64,000 nucleotides of DNA from contig NZ_CP038026.1 in assembly GCF_004421005.1 (NCBI RefSeq), positions 2,108,001 through 2,172,000 of the forward strand, given 5' to 3'. Source of the stretch: Pseudoduganella plicata (GTDB taxonomy: Bacteria; Pseudomonadota; Gammaproteobacteria; Burkholderiales; Burkholderiaceae_D). The notes below the pieces were generated by a model. The model saw only the letters and a program-made list of their open reading frames with translations, did no database searches and was not told the origin of the DNA. The position numbers and the translations under genes were made by a program. Below, one piece after another: positions 33,362-43,453 of this stretch. Position 1 is the first letter of the stretch, and each line of letters starts with the position of its first letter.

Positions 33362-33385
33362 AAAAAACGGCGCCGCAGCGCCGTT
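33362..33385 (-). terminator. Minus-strand terminator downstream of rpiA
   Basis: aacggcgc and gcgccgtt form an eight-pair stem with loop cgca, followed on the minus strand by six T. It lies 73 bases after the rpiA stop and keeps transcription out of the endoglucanase gene. Confidence 0.8.
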
Positions 33386-33393
33386 CACCCCTC

Positions 33394-33457
33394 AAAACCC
33401 GGGACAGTCCCTGGTTTTAAAGAAATTTCCTGGAAACAGGGGTCTGTCCCGGGTTTT
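33394..33457. repeat. Gene-end inverted repeat (cccgggacag) after rpiA
   Basis: aaaacccgggacag (33394-33407) is repeated exactly inverted at 33444-33457 (ctgtcccgggtttt), flanking 36 bases that hold two further half-copies (tccctgg, caggggt). The right arm touches the rpiA stop. It belongs to the same family as 6903-6917. Confidence 0.75.
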
Positions 33458-34135
33458 TTAATACTGCTGCTTGCGTACGCCCTCTGGCGTGCCCAGCAGG
33501 CAGACGTCTGCGCCGCGGGCAGCGAACAGGCCGACGGCCACGACGCCGACGATCGCGTTGATGCGCGTTTCCAGCGCCACCGGGTCGGTGATCGACAGGC
33601 CGGCCACGTCGACGATGTTGCCGCCGTTGTCGGTGACGAACGCTTCCTCGGAGCCGGCTTTCGTGCGCAGCTTCGGCTGGCCGCCCAGCGCGGCCAGCTG
33701 ACGCATGACGGCATTGCGCGCCATCGGCAGCACTTCCACCGGCAGGGGGAACTTGCCCAGGGTTTCGACCAGCTTGGAGCCGTCGGCGATGCAGACGAAC
33801 TGCTTCGACACGGAGGCAACGATCTTCTCGCGCGTCAGCGCCGCGCCGCCGCCCTTGATCATGGCGCCCTGCGCGTTGATCTCGTCGGCACCGTCGATGT
33901 AGACGGCAATCGAGTCGACGTCGTTCAGGTCGAACACGGGAATGCCGTGGCCGGCCAGGCGCGCGGCAGTCGCTTCCGACGACGCCACGGTGCCCTTGAT
34001 GCGGTCCTTGATCTTCGCCAGCTCGTCGATGAAGAAGTTGGCCGTCGAGCCGGTGCCGACCCCGATGATCTCGCCATCGACAACGTAGTCGATGGCGGCG
34101 CGGGCGGTGGCTTGTTTCAGTTCGTCTTGGGTCAT
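33458..34135 (-). CDS. rpiA: Ribose-5-phosphate isomerase A
   Basis: Interconverts ribose-5-phosphate and ribulose-5-phosphate in the pentose-phosphate pathway. The 225-residue protein has the RpiA phosphate-binding loop [14 protein letters not shown], the SSEATAARL segment, the active-site DGADEI and the [14 protein letters not shown] motif carrying the catalytic residues. The start [16 protein letters not shown] fits the family; further upstream Met codons would extend past a weak ribosome binding site. It is divergent from the receiver-CheC-cyclase set. The gene stands alone, with two stem-loops downstream. Confidence 0.95.
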   Translation of the reverse strand: MTQDELKQATARAAIDYVVDGEIIGVGTGSTANFFIDELAKIKDRIKGTVASSEATAARLAGHGIPVFDLNDVDSIAVYIDGADEINAQGAMIKGGGAALTREKIVASVSKQFVCIADGSKLVETLGKFPLPVEVLPMARNAVMRQLAALGGQPKLRTKAGSEEAFVTDNGGNIVDVAGLSITDPVALETRINAIVGVVAVGLFAARGADVCLLGTPEGVRKQQY

Positions 34136-34265
34136 GATTGCAATGGTAGGATGGGGAATCGGATCGGGCGTCATTCTACCAGCAGCACATGACAGGTACG
34201 CCGGGACGCCGGACCCGCGACCGTTGTGCGAAAATGGGCCTTCGACAAGACTTGCAGACAACCAC

Positions 34266-34631
34266 ATGCCGAACCCCATCGTATTGATCGTCGACGACAG
34301 CCGTGTTTCCCGCCTGGTCACGCGCCAGCACATCCTGGCCCGCCATGCCGACTGGACCGTCGTCGAAGCCGGCACCGGCGAGGAAGCACTCGCCAGGGCG
34401 CCGGAACTGCAGCCCCAGCTGGTGCTGCTGGACGTGAACATGCCAGGCATGGGCGGTGTCGCTGCGGCTGAACAGATGCGCCGGCTGCTGCCGGCGGCCC
34501 ATATCTCGCTGCTGACGGCCAATGTGCAGGAAGCCACCCGCAAGCGCGCCCAGGATCTCGGCATCGGCTTCATGGAAAAGCCCATTACCGAGGAACGCAT
34601 CGCCCGTCTGATCGCCCCGCTGGAAGGCTGA
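34266..34631 (+). CDS. Single-domain response regulator (CheY-like)
   Basis: A 121-residue stand-alone receiver: acidic pair DD at 10-11 ([12 protein letters not shown]), phosphoacceptor Asp56 in [11 protein letters not shown], Thr/Ser switch in LLTANVQ and Lys in FMEKPI. No output domain. It is followed after one base by a CheC-type phosphatase gene and then a diguanylate cyclase gene, so the three form a tight operon. The probable circuit is receiver phosphorylation by CheA encoded nearby, with dephosphorylation by CheC. This is inference from context. Confidence 0.92.
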   Translation: MPNPIVLIVDDSRVSRLVTRQHILARHADWTVVEAGTGEEALARAPELQPQLVLLDVNMPGMGGVAAAEQMRRLLPAAHISLLTANVQEATRKRAQDLGIGFMEKPITEERIARLIAPLEG

Positions 34632-34632
34632 T

Positions 34633-35280
34633 ATGGTTGAACTGTCCGAACTGGAGCATGACGCCCTCGTCGAGATCTTCAATATCGGCGTGGGACAGGC
34701 CGCGGCCGCCATGAGCGGCATCGTCGGCGAGGAGGTGACGATGTCGGTGCCGTCGATTACCTTCCTGTCGCGCATAGAAGCGGCCCAGCTGCTGGAGGAT
34801 GCGCACCGCCGCAGCGGCAGCATGCAGGGCACTGGCGAGCGCATCTGCGGCGTCAGCCAGCATTACGAGGGCGCATTCCAGACCGAAGCCATCCTGATGT
34901 TTCCGGAAGACAAAAGCCTGGAAATCGTCCGGCTCATGGTGGGCGAATCCGTGCCGCTGGCCGAGCTGTCGGAAATGGAACAGGAAGCGATGAGCGAAAT
35001 CGGCAATATCATCCTCAATTCCTGCGTCGGCACGCTGGCCAATATCTTCCAGCAAGAGCTGCATGGCTCGCTGCCCGTCTACCAGGTGGGCAGCAGCGAC
35101 GAGATCCTGGACGCCACCGGCAGCCGCGCCGAAACGGTCGTCATGATGCTGCACATCGACTTCATCCTGGAAAAGCACCAGATCCACGGCTATGTTGCAT
35201 TCATTCTCGACGTGACGGCACTGCACGACCTGAAGGAACAGATCGACCGGTATCTGGCGCGGGCGATGGGACAGCATTGA
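34633..35280 (+). CDS. cheC: CheC-family phospho-receiver phosphatase
   Basis: A 215-residue protein with both phosphatase helices typical of Che[23 protein letters not shown] (first E-x-x-N) near the N-terminus and [17 protein letters not shown] (second) at about residues 115-135. CheC proteins hydrolyse phosphorylated CheY. In many bacteria CheC acts with CheD, but no cheD or cheZ gene is in the window, so this may be the main signal-termination enzyme for the neighbouring receivers. It sits one base after the receiver gene and four bases before the diguanylate cyclase gene. Confidence 0.9.
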   Translation: MVELSELEHDALVEIFNIGVGQAAAAMSGIVGEEVTMSVPSITFLSRIEAAQLLEDAHRRSGSMQGTGERICGVSQHYEGAFQTEAILMFPEDKSLEIVRLMVGESVPLAELSEMEQEAMSEIGNIILNSCVGTLANIFQQELHGSLPVYQVGSSDEILDATGSRAETVVMMLHIDFILEKHQIHGYVAFILDVTALHDLKEQIDRYLARAMGQH

Positions 35281-35284
35281 CAGC

Positions 35285-36253
35285 ATGACCGATACTACTC
35301 GCCTGCAATTACTGGAAAGCGTACTGGAAGCGGTCAGCGTCGGCGCCGTCGTGCTCGATGCCGACGGCCGCATCGTGCTGTGGAACCGCTGGATGAGCCG
35401 CCATTCGGGCTGTGCCACCCACAAGGCCGTCGGCACCGAGCTGTTCGACCTGCTGCCGGAGCTGCGCGGCGGGCGCGTGCAGGCGGCCGTCACGCAGGCC
35501 CTGCAGAACAATTTTTCGTCGCTGCTGTCGCAGACGCTGAACCGCTCGCCCTTCCCCCTGTTCGCCAGTCCCGCCGCGGCAGCACGCGGCGAACGGATGC
35601 AGCAGGCCGTCGCCGTGACGCCGCTGACGTTGCCCATCGGCGGGCGCCACTGCCTGATCCAGCTGTCCGACGTCAGCATGGCGGCCGGGCGTGAGAAGCT
35701 GCTGCGCGAGCAGACGGAGATGCTGCGCATGCAGACGTTCTCGGACGGCCTGACGGGCGTCGCCAACCGGCGCGCATTCGACGTGGCGATCGACCGCGAA
35801 GTGCGCCGCGCCAAGCGTTCGGGCAGCACGGTGTCGCTGCTGATGATCGACATCGACTACTTCAAGCCGTATAACGATCATTACGGCCACCAGCAGGGCG
35901 ACCAGTGCCTGATCCAGGTGTCGAGCGCGCTGCAGGCCCAGTTGCAGCGCTCCGTCGACATGCTGGCGCGCTACGGCGGCGAGGAATTTGCCGTCATCCT
36001 GCCCGACAACGATCCGCGCCAGGCCATGCAGATGGCCACCACGCTGCACGGGCGCATCGTCCGACTCGCCCTGCCCCATGAATACGCAGGCGGCCCGGAC
36101 AAGCAGATCACCGTCAGCATCGGCGTCGCCACGCTGGCGCCGGACCGCCATGGCGACGTGGCGGCGCTGATCGGGGCGGCCGACCACGCGCTGTATGCCG
36201 CCAAGCGGCAGGGCCGCAACCGCATCGTCGCCGCGCCGCCCGAGCTGCTCTAG
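35285..36253 (+). CDS. PAS-GGDEF diguanylate cyclase
   Basis: A 322-residue cytoplasmic enzyme that makes cyclic di-GMP from two GTP. Residues about 8-130 form a PAS-like sensor (VLEAVSVGAVVLDADGRIVLWNRWMSRHSG), then a short helical linker, then a GGDEF domain from about 150. The signature is GGEEF (231-235), and an RSVD I-site (222-225) five residues before it predicts product inhibition. The sensor has no evident membrane segments, so it should respond to a cytoplasmic cue. Being cotranscribed with a receiver and CheC, it may link chemosensory input to c-di-GMP, which gains weight from the MshEN-like motifs in CheA nearby. Confidence 0.92.
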   Translation: MTDTTRLQLLESVLEAVSVGAVVLDADGRIVLWNRWMSRHSGCATHKAVGTELFDLLPELRGGRVQAAVTQALQNNFSSLLSQTLNRSPFPLFASPAAAARGERMQQAVAVTPLTLPIGGRHCLIQLSDVSMAAGREKLLREQTEMLRMQTFSDGLTGVANRRAFDVAIDREVRRAKRSGSTVSLLMIDIDYFKPYNDHYGHQQGDQCLIQVSSALQAQLQRSVDMLARYGGEEFAVILPDNDPRQAMQMATTLHGRIVRLALPHEYAGGPDKQITVSIGVATLAPDRHGDVAALIGAADHALYAAKRQGRNRIVAAPPELL

Positions 36254-36363
36254 TCCACCGGGGCGCCGCAGCTTTCCGGTGCGTGGTAGCCTGTAACCAT
36301 CAGGCGCACCGTACCGTGGCCAGGCCCCGGTCTCCCGCGCGCCGCCAACCACAAGGAATGACG

Positions 36364-37302
36364 ATGCTGACCAAAACCGATCTCCCCGTACGTGCCGAAC
36401 CGGTGCGCCTGCGTCGCGACATGACGCTCGAAGATGCCTATCGCCGTATCGGCCTGAACTGCCTGCGCCAGATCCGCGCCAATGCCGCGGGCGCGCAGCA
36501 CAAATCCGTGGAAAGCCTGCACCAGATGCGCGTCGGCCTGCGCCGCCTGCGCGCAGCGCTGGACCTGTTCGGCAACCTCGTCGCACTGCCCGAGCCGATG
36601 CGCGCCGGCCTGGATGCGCTGGCGCAGCAGCTGGGCGCCACGCGCGACTGGGACGTGCTGGCCACCTCCACCCTTGCCGGCTTCGACGCCGCTGCCGAGC
36701 AGATCGCCAGCCTGCAGGTCGCGGCGCAGGAACGCTCGCAGCGTAGCCATGCCGCACTCTCGGCCGCGCTGGAAACGCCGGTGCACATGCAGCTGCTGAC
36801 GGAAGTGGAAGACTGGTTCGAACAGCGACGCTGGCGCGAGCAGCCCGACTTCGATGCCGGCGCGCTGCAGCAGAAGGCCACGCGCGCCGCCGTGCCGCTG
36901 CTGGCCCACGCACAGCGACGCCTGCGCAAACGCGTCAAGGGTCTCGAGGACGGCAAGGCGCCGGTCGAGGGCGAGGCTGCCCACGCCCGCCACCGCGTGC
37001 GTATCGCGGCAAAAAAGGCGCGCTACGCGGCGGAGTTCTTCCATTCGATCCTGCCGGGGCGGAAGATGAAGCGCTACATCGGCAGCCTGTCAGGCCTGCA
37101 GGACAGGCTCGGCGAGCTCAACGACCTGGCGGTGGCGGAAGGACTGCTGGCGCAACTGGCCGAGCATCCGGGCCGCAATGCCGTGTCGCGCGAGCAGATC
37201 ATGTTTGCACGGGGATTCGCGGCGGCGCGATCGGCCGCCTGCGTAAAGGCTTTGCACAAGCCGCTCAAGGCGCTGGTGAAGTTGCGGCCGGTGCGGGGGT
37301 AA
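36364..37302 (+). CDS. CHAD-domain protein
   Basis: A 312-residue all-alpha protein. The CHAD domain covers about 30-300 and is recognisable by repeated basic HQMRVGLRRLRAALDLF and ARHRVRIAAKKARYAAEFF segments; these conserved His and Arg/Lys residues bind polyphosphate or phosphate groups in characterised members. The second ATG (36364) was chosen since aagga lies six bases before it, while the ATG at 36358 almost touches that site. It follows the diguanylate cyclase gene with a 110-base gap and may have its own promoter. CHAD proteins often associate with polyphosphate granules, but no ppk gene is in the window. Confidence 0.85.
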   Translation: MLTKTDLPVRAEPVRLRRDMTLEDAYRRIGLNCLRQIRANAAGAQHKSVESLHQMRVGLRRLRAALDLFGNLVALPEPMRAGLDALAQQLGATRDWDVLATSTLAGFDAAAEQIASLQVAAQERSQRSHAALSAALETPVHMQLLTEVEDWFEQRRWREQPDFDAGALQQKATRAAVPLLAHAQRRLRKRVKGLEDGKAPVEGEAAHARHRVRIAAKKARYAAEFFHSILPGRKMKRYIGSLSGLQDRLGELNDLAVAEGLLAQLAEHPGRNAVSREQIMFARGFAAARSAACVKALHKPLKALVKLRPVRG

Positions 37303-37315
37303 GTTTTACGTCCGC

Positions 37316-37362
37316 GACAGGCACCTGTTTCAGGGTCGGAGACCCAAACACAGGTGCCTGTC
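37316..37362. terminator. Bidirectional hairpin between the CHAD gene and cheB
   Basis: gacaggcacctgt (37316-37328) and acaggtgcctgtc (37350-37362) are perfect 13-base inverted arms. An inner stem gggtc/gaccc (37333-37345) completes a two-level hairpin. It sits exactly between the convergent stops and belongs to the gacaggc/gcctgtc repeat family. Confidence 0.82.
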
Positions 37363-37372
37363 CCCAGCTTCT

Positions 37373-38470
37373 TCAGCGGATCTGCAGCTGCGCCAGAATC
37401 TCGCGGTCGATCGATTTCAACGGCACGCTCTTCTCCACCCCGCCGCGCTTGACGGCTTCCTTCGGCATGCCGTAGACGACGCAGCTTTCCTCGTCCTGCG
37501 CCACCGTGCGGGCACCGGCGTTGCGCATTTCCAGCAGGCCGGCCGCGCCGTCGTCGCCCATGCCCGTCATGATGATGCCCAGCGCGTTGGCGCCGGCGTT
37601 GCGGGCGACGGAGCGGAACAGCACGTCCACCGACGGCCGGTGCCGGTTCACCAGCGGGCCGTTGACCACTTCCACGAAATATTGCGCGCCGTCGCGGCGC
37701 AGCAGCAGGTGGCGCCCGCCAGGCGCGATCAGCGCGCGCCCCGGCAGCACACGGTCGTTGTGGCGCGCTTCGATCACATTGATCTGGCAGACTTTATCCA
37801 GCCGTTCCGCGAACGCCGCCGTGAATTTTTCCGGCATGTGCTGGACGATGACGATGCCGGGCGTAACACGCGGCAGCGCCGTCAGCACTTCCTCCAGCGC
37901 CTGGGTGCCGCCCGTGGACGTGCCGATGGCAACGATGCGCTCCGTCGTCTGCAGCGGCGTGCGTGACTCCGCCAGGGCCGGCAGGATCGCGTCGGCCGTC
38001 AGCTTCGCCGGCGCCTGCTGCGGCGTGGCCCCCACCGACGCCCGCGCCGCCAGCCGCTTGACGTTGGCCTGCGCGGCGGCGCGCACGGCCGCGACCAGTT
38101 CGTCCGCGCTGTCGTTGAGGAATTCCTTCAATCCCAGGCGCGGCTTCGTGATGACGGCGACCGCTCCGGCGGCCATTGCCGCCATGGTCGTTTCCGCGCC
38201 CCGCTCCGTCTGCGTCGAGCAGATCACGACAGGGGTCGGGCGTTCGGCCATGATCTTGCGCAGGAACGTGATGCCGTCCATGCGCGGCATTTCCACGTCC
38301 AGCACGATCACGTCCGGCCAATGATGCTTCATCCGTTCGATGGCCAGCAGCGGATCGGCCACTGCGTGCAACAGCTCGATGCCGGGCGCCGCCTGCAGCA
38401 GCGCGCCCACCATCTTGCGCACCACCGCCGAGTCGTCCACCACCATCACCCTGATCGGATTCGCCGCCAT
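37373..38470 (-). CDS. cheB: Chemotaxis protein-glutamate methylesterase CheB
   Basis: A 365-residue receiver-methylesterase that removes methyl groups from MCPs. The receiver has VVDDS (10-14) and phosphoacceptor Asp58 ([11 protein letters not shown]). After an Ala-rich linker (about 135-170) the CheB catalytic domain shows [10 protein letters not shown] (active Ser), [16 protein letters not shown] (His) and [12 protein letters not shown] (Asp). It is the last gene of the minus-strand chemotaxis operon, five bases after cheR. Phosphorylation by CheA should activate it, closing the adaptation loop with CheR. Confidence 0.96.
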   Translation of the reverse strand: MAANPIRVMVVDDSAVVRKMVGALLQAAPGIELLHAVADPLLAIERMKHHWPDVIVLDVEMPRMDGITFLRKIMAERPTPVVICSTQTERGAETTMAAMAAGAVAVITKPRLGLKEFLNDSADELVAAVRAAAQANVKRLAARASVGATPQQAPAKLTADAILPALAESRTPLQTTERIVAIGTSTGGTQALEEVLTALPRVTPGIVIVQHMPEKFTAAFAERLDKVCQINVIEARHNDRVLPGRALIAPGGRHLLLRRDGAQYFVEVVNGPLVNRHRPSVDVLFRSVARNAGANALGIIMTGMGDDGAAGLLEMRNAGARTVAQDEESCVVYGMPKEAVKRGGVEKSVPLKSIDREILAQLQIR

Positions 38471-38475
38471 TGTCC

Positions 38476-39294
38476 TTACGCCGCCTTCTTGTACACCGAG
38501 GGCATCACGGGCCGCACGGCATCGCTGATCTCGTTCAGCGTTTCCGAGTGACCGATGACGAAATGGCCGCCCGGTTTCAGGGGCGCCGTCACGCGCGCCA
38601 CCACCTGGCGCTTGGTGTCGCCGTTAAAGTAGATCATCACGTTGCGCAGGAAGACCATGTCGAAGGCGCCCAGTTCCGGCAGCGCCGTGTTCAGGTTCAC
38701 CTGGCGGAACGTCACGCGGCTGCGCAGCGTGCGGTCGACCAGCAGTGTGCCCTGCTGTTCGGCGATGCCCTTCAGGCAGAAGCGGCGCAGGTAGTCCGGC
38801 GGCACGTGGGCCGCCCGTTCCATCGGGTAGTGGCCCGTACGGGCGCGCGCCAGCACGCGGGTGCTGATGTCGGACCCCACCACTTCCCACGGCGTATTGC
38901 CCAGCGTGTCGGCCAGTACCATGGCGATGCTGTACGGCTCCTCCCCCGACGAGCACGCGGCGCTCCAGACGCGGAACGGCGCACCGGTGCGCAGGTTTGG
39001 CCGCGCCGCTTCGGCCGTGGCCTTGAGCAGCTCGAAATGGCGCGCCTCGCGGAAGAAGTACGTCTCGTTCGTCGTCAGCAGGTCGACGGCGATCTGCACC
39101 TCGTCCTGATGACGACCGCTCGACAGCATGCCGAGGTAGGCCGCATAGCTGGCCATGCCGTGGTGCGCCAGCCGCTTGGCCAGGCGGCCGCTCACCAGCG
39201 CCTTCTTCGCGTCCGACATCGTGATGCCGGCGATATCGAAGATGAAGCGCTGGAACTGCGCGAACTCCGGCTCGCTGATCGGGTAGGCGCCCAT
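38476..39294 (-). CDS. cheR: Chemotaxis protein methyltransferase CheR
   Basis: A 272-residue SAM-dependent methyltransferase that methylates MCP glutamates. An N-terminal helical domain (about 1-75: [23 protein letters not shown]) is followed by the SAM-binding core with [18 protein letters not shown], then [28 protein letters not shown] and [13 protein letters not shown]. It sits two bases after cheW in the operon. Both MCPs of the operon end in possible CheR-tethering pentapeptides. Confidence 0.96.
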   Translation of the reverse strand: MGAYPISEPEFAQFQRFIFDIAGITMSDAKKALVSGRLAKRLAHHGMASYAAYLGMLSSGRHQDEVQIAVDLLTTNETYFFREARHFELLKATAEAARPNLRTGAPFRVWSAACSSGEEPYSIAMVLADTLGNTPWEVVGSDISTRVLARARTGHYPMERAAHVPPDYLRRFCLKGIAEQQGTLLVDRTLRSRVTFRQVNLNTALPELGAFDMVFLRNVMIYFNGDTKRQVVARVTAPLKPGGHFVIGHSETLNEISDAVRPVMPSVYKKAA

Positions 39295-39296
39295 GC

Positions 39297-39815
39297 TCAG
39301 GCCGCAGCCGCGTCGGCAGCCTGCTCCGGCAAGGTCGCCAGCGCTTCCAGCGCCAGCACGTGATCGACGTTGAGCAGGATGACGAACTTGCCGTTCAACT
39401 TGCCCATCCCGGCGATGAAGTCGCCGCGGATACGCGTGCCGAACGACGGTGCCGGCTCGATCTCGCTGGCCGCGATGTCCAGCACGGCGCTGACGGCATC
39501 GACGACGACGCCCGTCACCTGCCGCTCGCCCTCGTTCTCCGTCTCGACGATGACGATGCAGGTGCGCTTGCCCGGCACGGCCAGCGGCCGGCCGAAGCGC
39601 GCCGCCAGGTCCATGACGGGAACGACGGCGCCGCGCAGGTTGATCACGCCGCGGATACAGTCGGGCATCATCGGCACTTCGGTAATTCCGGAGAATTCAA
39701 TGATCTCCTTGACCGCCATGATGCCGATGGCGAACGCTTCGCCGCCCAGCATGAAGGTCAGGTATTGGGCGGTCTCGTTCGCGCCCGTGACGGATGTTGT
39801 CTGCTTCATTTTCAT
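39297..39815 (-). CDS. cheW: Chemotaxis coupling protein CheW
   Basis: A 172-residue adaptor that links MCPs to CheA. The SH3-like CheW fold is clear: QYLTFMLGGEAFAIGIMAVKEI, GVINLRGAVVPVMDLAARFG and GVVVDAVSAVLDIAASEIEPAPSF. A short Ala-rich tail follows VDHVLALEALA. It lies between mcp 1 and cheR with gaps of two bases on each side, typical of a tight operon. Confidence 0.95.
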   Translation of the reverse strand: MKMKQTTSVTGANETAQYLTFMLGGEAFAIGIMAVKEIIEFSGITEVPMMPDCIRGVINLRGAVVPVMDLAARFGRPLAVPGKRTCIVIVETENEGERQVTGVVVDAVSAVLDIAASEIEPAPSFGTRIRGDFIAGMGKLNGKFVILLNVDHVLALEALATLPEQAADAAAA

Positions 39816-39817
39816 GC

Positions 39818-41743
39818 TCAGAATTTGGTGAAGTTCGCTTCGTCCGGCTCGCCGTGGACAGCGAAGCTGTCCGCCAGCTTCAGCGACGTGCGGCGGCCGT
39901 TTCGTACGCCCTGCGGCCGGCGCGATGCAACGGTCAGCGCGGTGCCGCGCGCGCCGCGGGTACCGTCCAGGTGGAAGAAGCCGATCGCCACCTGCAGCTG
40001 TTCCGCCTGGCTGCTCATCTCTTCGGCCGTCGCGGCCAGTTCCTCGGAGCTCGACGCGTTCTGCTGCGTGCCCTGGCTCATCTGGCCAACGGCGGCGTTG
40101 ATCTGGCCGACACCGGCCGATTGCTCTTCCGAGGCCGCCGTGATTTCCTGCACGAGGTCTGACGTGCGGCGGATATTCGGCACCATCTCGTCCAGCAGTG
40201 CGCCGGCCCGTTCGGCCAGTTCCACGCTGTTGCTGGCGACTTCGCCGATTTCCTGCGCCGCCACCTGGCTGCGTTCGGCCAGCTTGCGCACCTCGGCCGC
40301 GACGACGGCAAAGCCCTTGCCATGTTCACCGGCACGCGCCGCCTCGATGGCCGCGTTCAGCGCCAGCAGGTTGGTCTGGTACGCGATATCGTCGATGATG
40401 CCGATCTGCTTGGCGATCCGCTTCATCGCGACGACGGTGGCCTTGACGGCTTCGCCGCCTTCGGCAGCCTCGCGCGCCGCCTTGCCGGCCATGCCGTCGG
40501 TGACGCGGGCATTTTCCGTGTTCTGCGAAATGGAAGCCGTCATCTGCTCCAGCGACGCGCTGGTTTCCTCGACGCTGGCGGCCTGCTCGGACGCGGCCTG
40601 CGACAGCGACTGCGCCGTGGCGCTGACTTCTTCCGACGCCGATGCCAGCGATTCGGCGCTGGCATTGACCTCGCCGACCACTGCGGCCAGCTTGTCCATC
40701 GTGCCGTTCGAGTAGTCCTTCAACTGGGCGAATGCGCCTTCGTAGTCCTTGTCGATGCGCTTGGTCAGGTCGCCCTCGGCCAGCGCCGCCATCACGCGCA
40801 CCACGTCGGCGATGCTGGTGCCGGTCGTCGTCACCAGCTGGTTCAGGCCATCGCCCATCTCCTTCTGGAAGCCCTGCATGCCCGTAGTGTCGACGCGTGT
40901 ATCGAAATTGCCGTGATTGGCTGCCTCGACGACGGCGCGCTGGCCGTCGATGACCTTGCGCAACCTGGTCACCATCTCGCTCACGGCATGCAGCATGCTG
41001 TGGCGGTCGCCGCGGCGAACGCGCACGTCGGCCGACAGGTCCCCGGCGGAAATCTGCTTGAGCAGCTCGGCCGCGTAGGCCGGCTCGCCGCCGATCAGGC
41101 GCGTGATCGTGACGGTGATCCACGTCGCCATCAGGATGCCGGCCAGGATGGCGATGGCGCCCAGCGTGAGCTGCTCGCGACGGGCGCTGTCGGATGCTTC
41201 GATGGCGGCCTTGGCGCTGGCATCCATCGCCTCGTTCTGGTGGTTGATGATCTTGGCGATCGATTCGGTATACGCCGCCTGCACAGCTTCCACCTGGCTT
41301 ATCAGCAGCGCGCGCGCTTCGTCGCGCCGGCCTTCGCTGATCATCGTCAGGTACTGGTCCTGCAGCACCCGGTAGCGCTGGCGATGTTCCTGGGCGGTTT
41401 GCAGCGCCTCCTTGCCGCGGGCGGACGCCACAGTGGCCTCCAGCCTGTCGAAATTGGCGCGCAGTTCGACGCGGTTCGCTTCGATCGTCGCCAGCTCGCG
41501 GCGCTTCTTGTCGGCGTCGTCGAAGATGGCCAGGTTGCGCATGGCGATGGCAATCTCGTGGATATTGCCGATCAGGTCATAGCTGCGCACCACCTTCGGG
41601 TACTTGTCGGTGATGACGGTATCGACATTGCCGCTGATGGTGCCGATACTGCGCAGCCCCAACAGGACCATGCCGATGAGGAGGATGCTGACGGTGCCGA
41701 AGGCGATGGCCAGCCGGACGCTGAGTTTCAGATTACGGAACAT
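39818..41743 (-). CDS. Methyl-accepting chemotaxis protein 1 of operon
   Basis: A 641-residue transmembrane receptor. TM1 is about 11-31, the periplasmic four-helix-bundle sensor spans about 35-190, TM2 is about 190-212, and HAMP-like segments follow (about 215-340, more than one, with [13 protein letters not shown] and [12 protein letters not shown]). The signalling domain contains the invariant hairpin tip [39 protein letters not shown]. It ends [13 protein letters not shown] fits the x-aromatic-x-x-aromatic C-terminal pentapeptide that tethers CheR or CheB. Its signalling half is almost the same as that of the next gene. Confidence 0.94.
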   Translation of the reverse strand: MFRNLKLSVRLAIAFGTVSILLIGMVLLGLRSIGTISGNVDTVITDKYPKVVRSYDLIGNIHEIAIAMRNLAIFDDADKKRRELATIEANRVELRANFDRLEATVASARGKEALQTAQEHRQRYRVLQDQYLTMISEGRRDEARALLISQVEAVQAAYTESIAKIINHQNEAMDASAKAAIEASDSARREQLTLGAIAILAGILMATWITVTITRLIGGEPAYAAELLKQISAGDLSADVRVRRGDRHSMLHAVSEMVTRLRKVIDGQRAVVEAANHGNFDTRVDTTGMQGFQKEMGDGLNQLVTTTGTSIADVVRVMAALAEGDLTKRIDKDYEGAFAQLKDYSNGTMDKLAAVVGEVNASAESLASASEEVSATAQSLSQAASEQAASVEETSASLEQMTASISQNTENARVTDGMAGKAAREAAEGGEAVKATVVAMKRIAKQIGIIDDIAYQTNLLALNAAIEAARAGEHGKGFAVVAAEVRKLAERSQVAAQEIGEVASNSVELAERAGALLDEMVPNIRRTSDLVQEITAASEEQSAGVGQINAAVGQMSQGTQQNASSSEELAATAEEMSSQAEQLQVAIGFFHLDGTRGARGTALTVASRRPQGVRNGRRTSLKLADSFAVHGEPDEANFTKF

Positions 41744-41777
41744 GATGACTCCAGGCGGCGGCGCCGCCGGTTAGAGG

Positions 41778-43418
41778 TTAGAAGCGGGTGAAGCTGGCTT
41801 CGTCGGGGGCGCCTTCGCTGGCGAAAGCCGGCTTGCTCATCGCGATGCCGGGGCGTTTCTTCGCTGCCGCGGCGCGCTTCGGCGCCGTCGGGGTGGCGCT
41901 CTTGCGTGCGGCTGCGCCGTCCCCATGCAGGTGGAAGAACGCCATTGCCTGCTGCAGCTGCTCGGCCTGGCTGCTCATTTCCTCGGCCGTTGCCGCCAGT
42001 TCTTCCGAGCTGGAGGCATTCTGCTGCGTCGTCTGGCTCATCTGACCGACGGCCGCATTGATCTGACCCACGCCGGCCGACTGCTCTTCCGAGGCAGCCG
42101 TGATTTCCTGCACCAGGTCGGAGGTCTTGCGGATGTTCGGCACCATCTCGTCCAGCAGCGCGCCGGCCCGTTCGGCCAGTTCCACGCTGGACGTGGCCAC
42201 TTCGCCGATTTCCTGGGCCGCCACCTGGCTGCGTTCGGCCAGCTTGCGCACCTCGGCCGCCACGACGGCGAAGCCTTTACCGTGTTCGCCGGCACGCGCC
42301 GCTTCGATGGCCGCGTTCAGCGCCAGCAGGTTGGTCTGGTAGGCGATGTCGTCGATGATGCCGATCTGCCTGGCGATCCGCTTCATCGCGGTCACGGTGG
42401 CCTTGACCGCTTCGCCGCCTTCGGCCGCCTCGTTGGCGGCCTTGCCGGCCATGCCGTCGGTAACGCGGGCGTTCTCGGTGTTCTGCGAGATCGATGCCGT
42501 CATCTGTTCCAGCGATGCGCTGGTTTCTTCCACGCCGGCAGCCTGTTCGGAAGCGGCCTGCGACAGCGCCTGCGCCGTCGCGCTCACTTCTTCGGAAGCG
42601 GAAGCCAGCGACTGCGCGCTGCCGTTCACTTCACCGACCACCTGCGTCAGGCGGCCGATCATGTTGCGCATTGCATCCAGCAGCTGGCCGGCCTCGTCGC
42701 GCGAGTTGCCTTCCACCTTGACCGTCAGGTCGCCAGCCGCCAGGCTGTCCGCCACTTGCACGGCCTGGCGCAGCGGACGGGTGATCGACAGCGTGATCAA
42801 CGTGGCCAGCAGCGTTGCCAGGGCTGCCGCAAGGCCAGCCACCATCAGCATCAGCGAACGGGTTTGCTCGTATGTCGCGTCAGCCTGTTTCGACTGCGCA
42901 TCCATCAGCGTGTTCTGATGGTCGCCGAGCGCATCGAGCGCATCGGCGAGCTGCGTGTTCGTTGCCATGAACTCTGTCTTCAGGTAGTCGGTCGCCAGCT
43001 TGCGGTCGGCGCGCTCGAGCTGGAAGAACTTCTCGTACTTCGGCTCCAGTGCGGTGCGCGCATCCGCGATATTCTTGAACAGCACGCGGCCCTTTTCGCT
43101 GACCAGCATTTTTTCGATCTGAGCCAGCCGCGTCGCGATGCTGGCACGGTTGCCTTCCACGATCTTGCGATACCTGGCGCTTTCCTCGTCGGTGCTCGCC
43201 AGCAGCATGGCGCGCAACTGCCGGCCCGTGTCCACGCTCGCGCGGATCATGTCCTTGGCCATTACCACCTTCGGGTAAGCGTTGCCGGTGATCTGGTGGG
43301 TGGCGTCGTTCAATGCCTCCATGCGCTGGACAGCCAGCCAGGTCAGGCCGGCCAGCAATGCGACGATGGCGCCGAAGGCCAGCGCCAGACGGATACCGAT
43401 TTTCAGATTTTTAAGCAC
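41778..43418 (-). CDS. Methyl-accepting chemotaxis protein 2 of operon
   Basis: A 546-residue receptor of the same class as its neighbour. TM1 at about 11-30, four-helix-bundle sensor, TM2 at about 190-212 ([23 protein letters not shown]), a single HAMP ([23 protein letters not shown]) and the signalling domain with [25 protein letters not shown]. It lacks the extra HAMP-like insert of the other MCP. The end is DEASFTRF, again a possible CheR/CheB pentapeptide (SFTRF). The near-identity of the signalling halves suggests duplication with gene conversion. Confidence 0.94.
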   Translation of the reverse strand: MLKNLKIGIRLALAFGAIVALLAGLTWLAVQRMEALNDATHQITGNAYPKVVMAKDMIRASVDTGRQLRAMLLASTDEESARYRKIVEGNRASIATRLAQIEKMLVSEKGRVLFKNIADARTALEPKYEKFFQLERADRKLATDYLKTEFMATNTQLADALDALGDHQNTLMDAQSKQADATYEQTRSLMLMVAGLAAALATLLATLITLSITRPLRQAVQVADSLAAGDLTVKVEGNSRDEAGQLLDAMRNMIGRLTQVVGEVNGSAQSLASASEEVSATAQALSQAASEQAAGVEETSASLEQMTASISQNTENARVTDGMAGKAANEAAEGGEAVKATVTAMKRIARQIGIIDDIAYQTNLLALNAAIEAARAGEHGKGFAVVAAEVRKLAERSQVAAQEIGEVATSSVELAERAGALLDEMVPNIRKTSDLVQEITAASEEQSAGVGQINAAVGQMSQTTQQNASSSEELAATAEEMSSQAEQLQQAMAFFHLHGDGAAARKSATPTAPKRAAAAKKRPGIAMSKPAFASEGAPDEASFTRF

Positions 43419-43453
43419 GATGGCTCCAGACTATTCAGATTTAGGTTTCGTTT

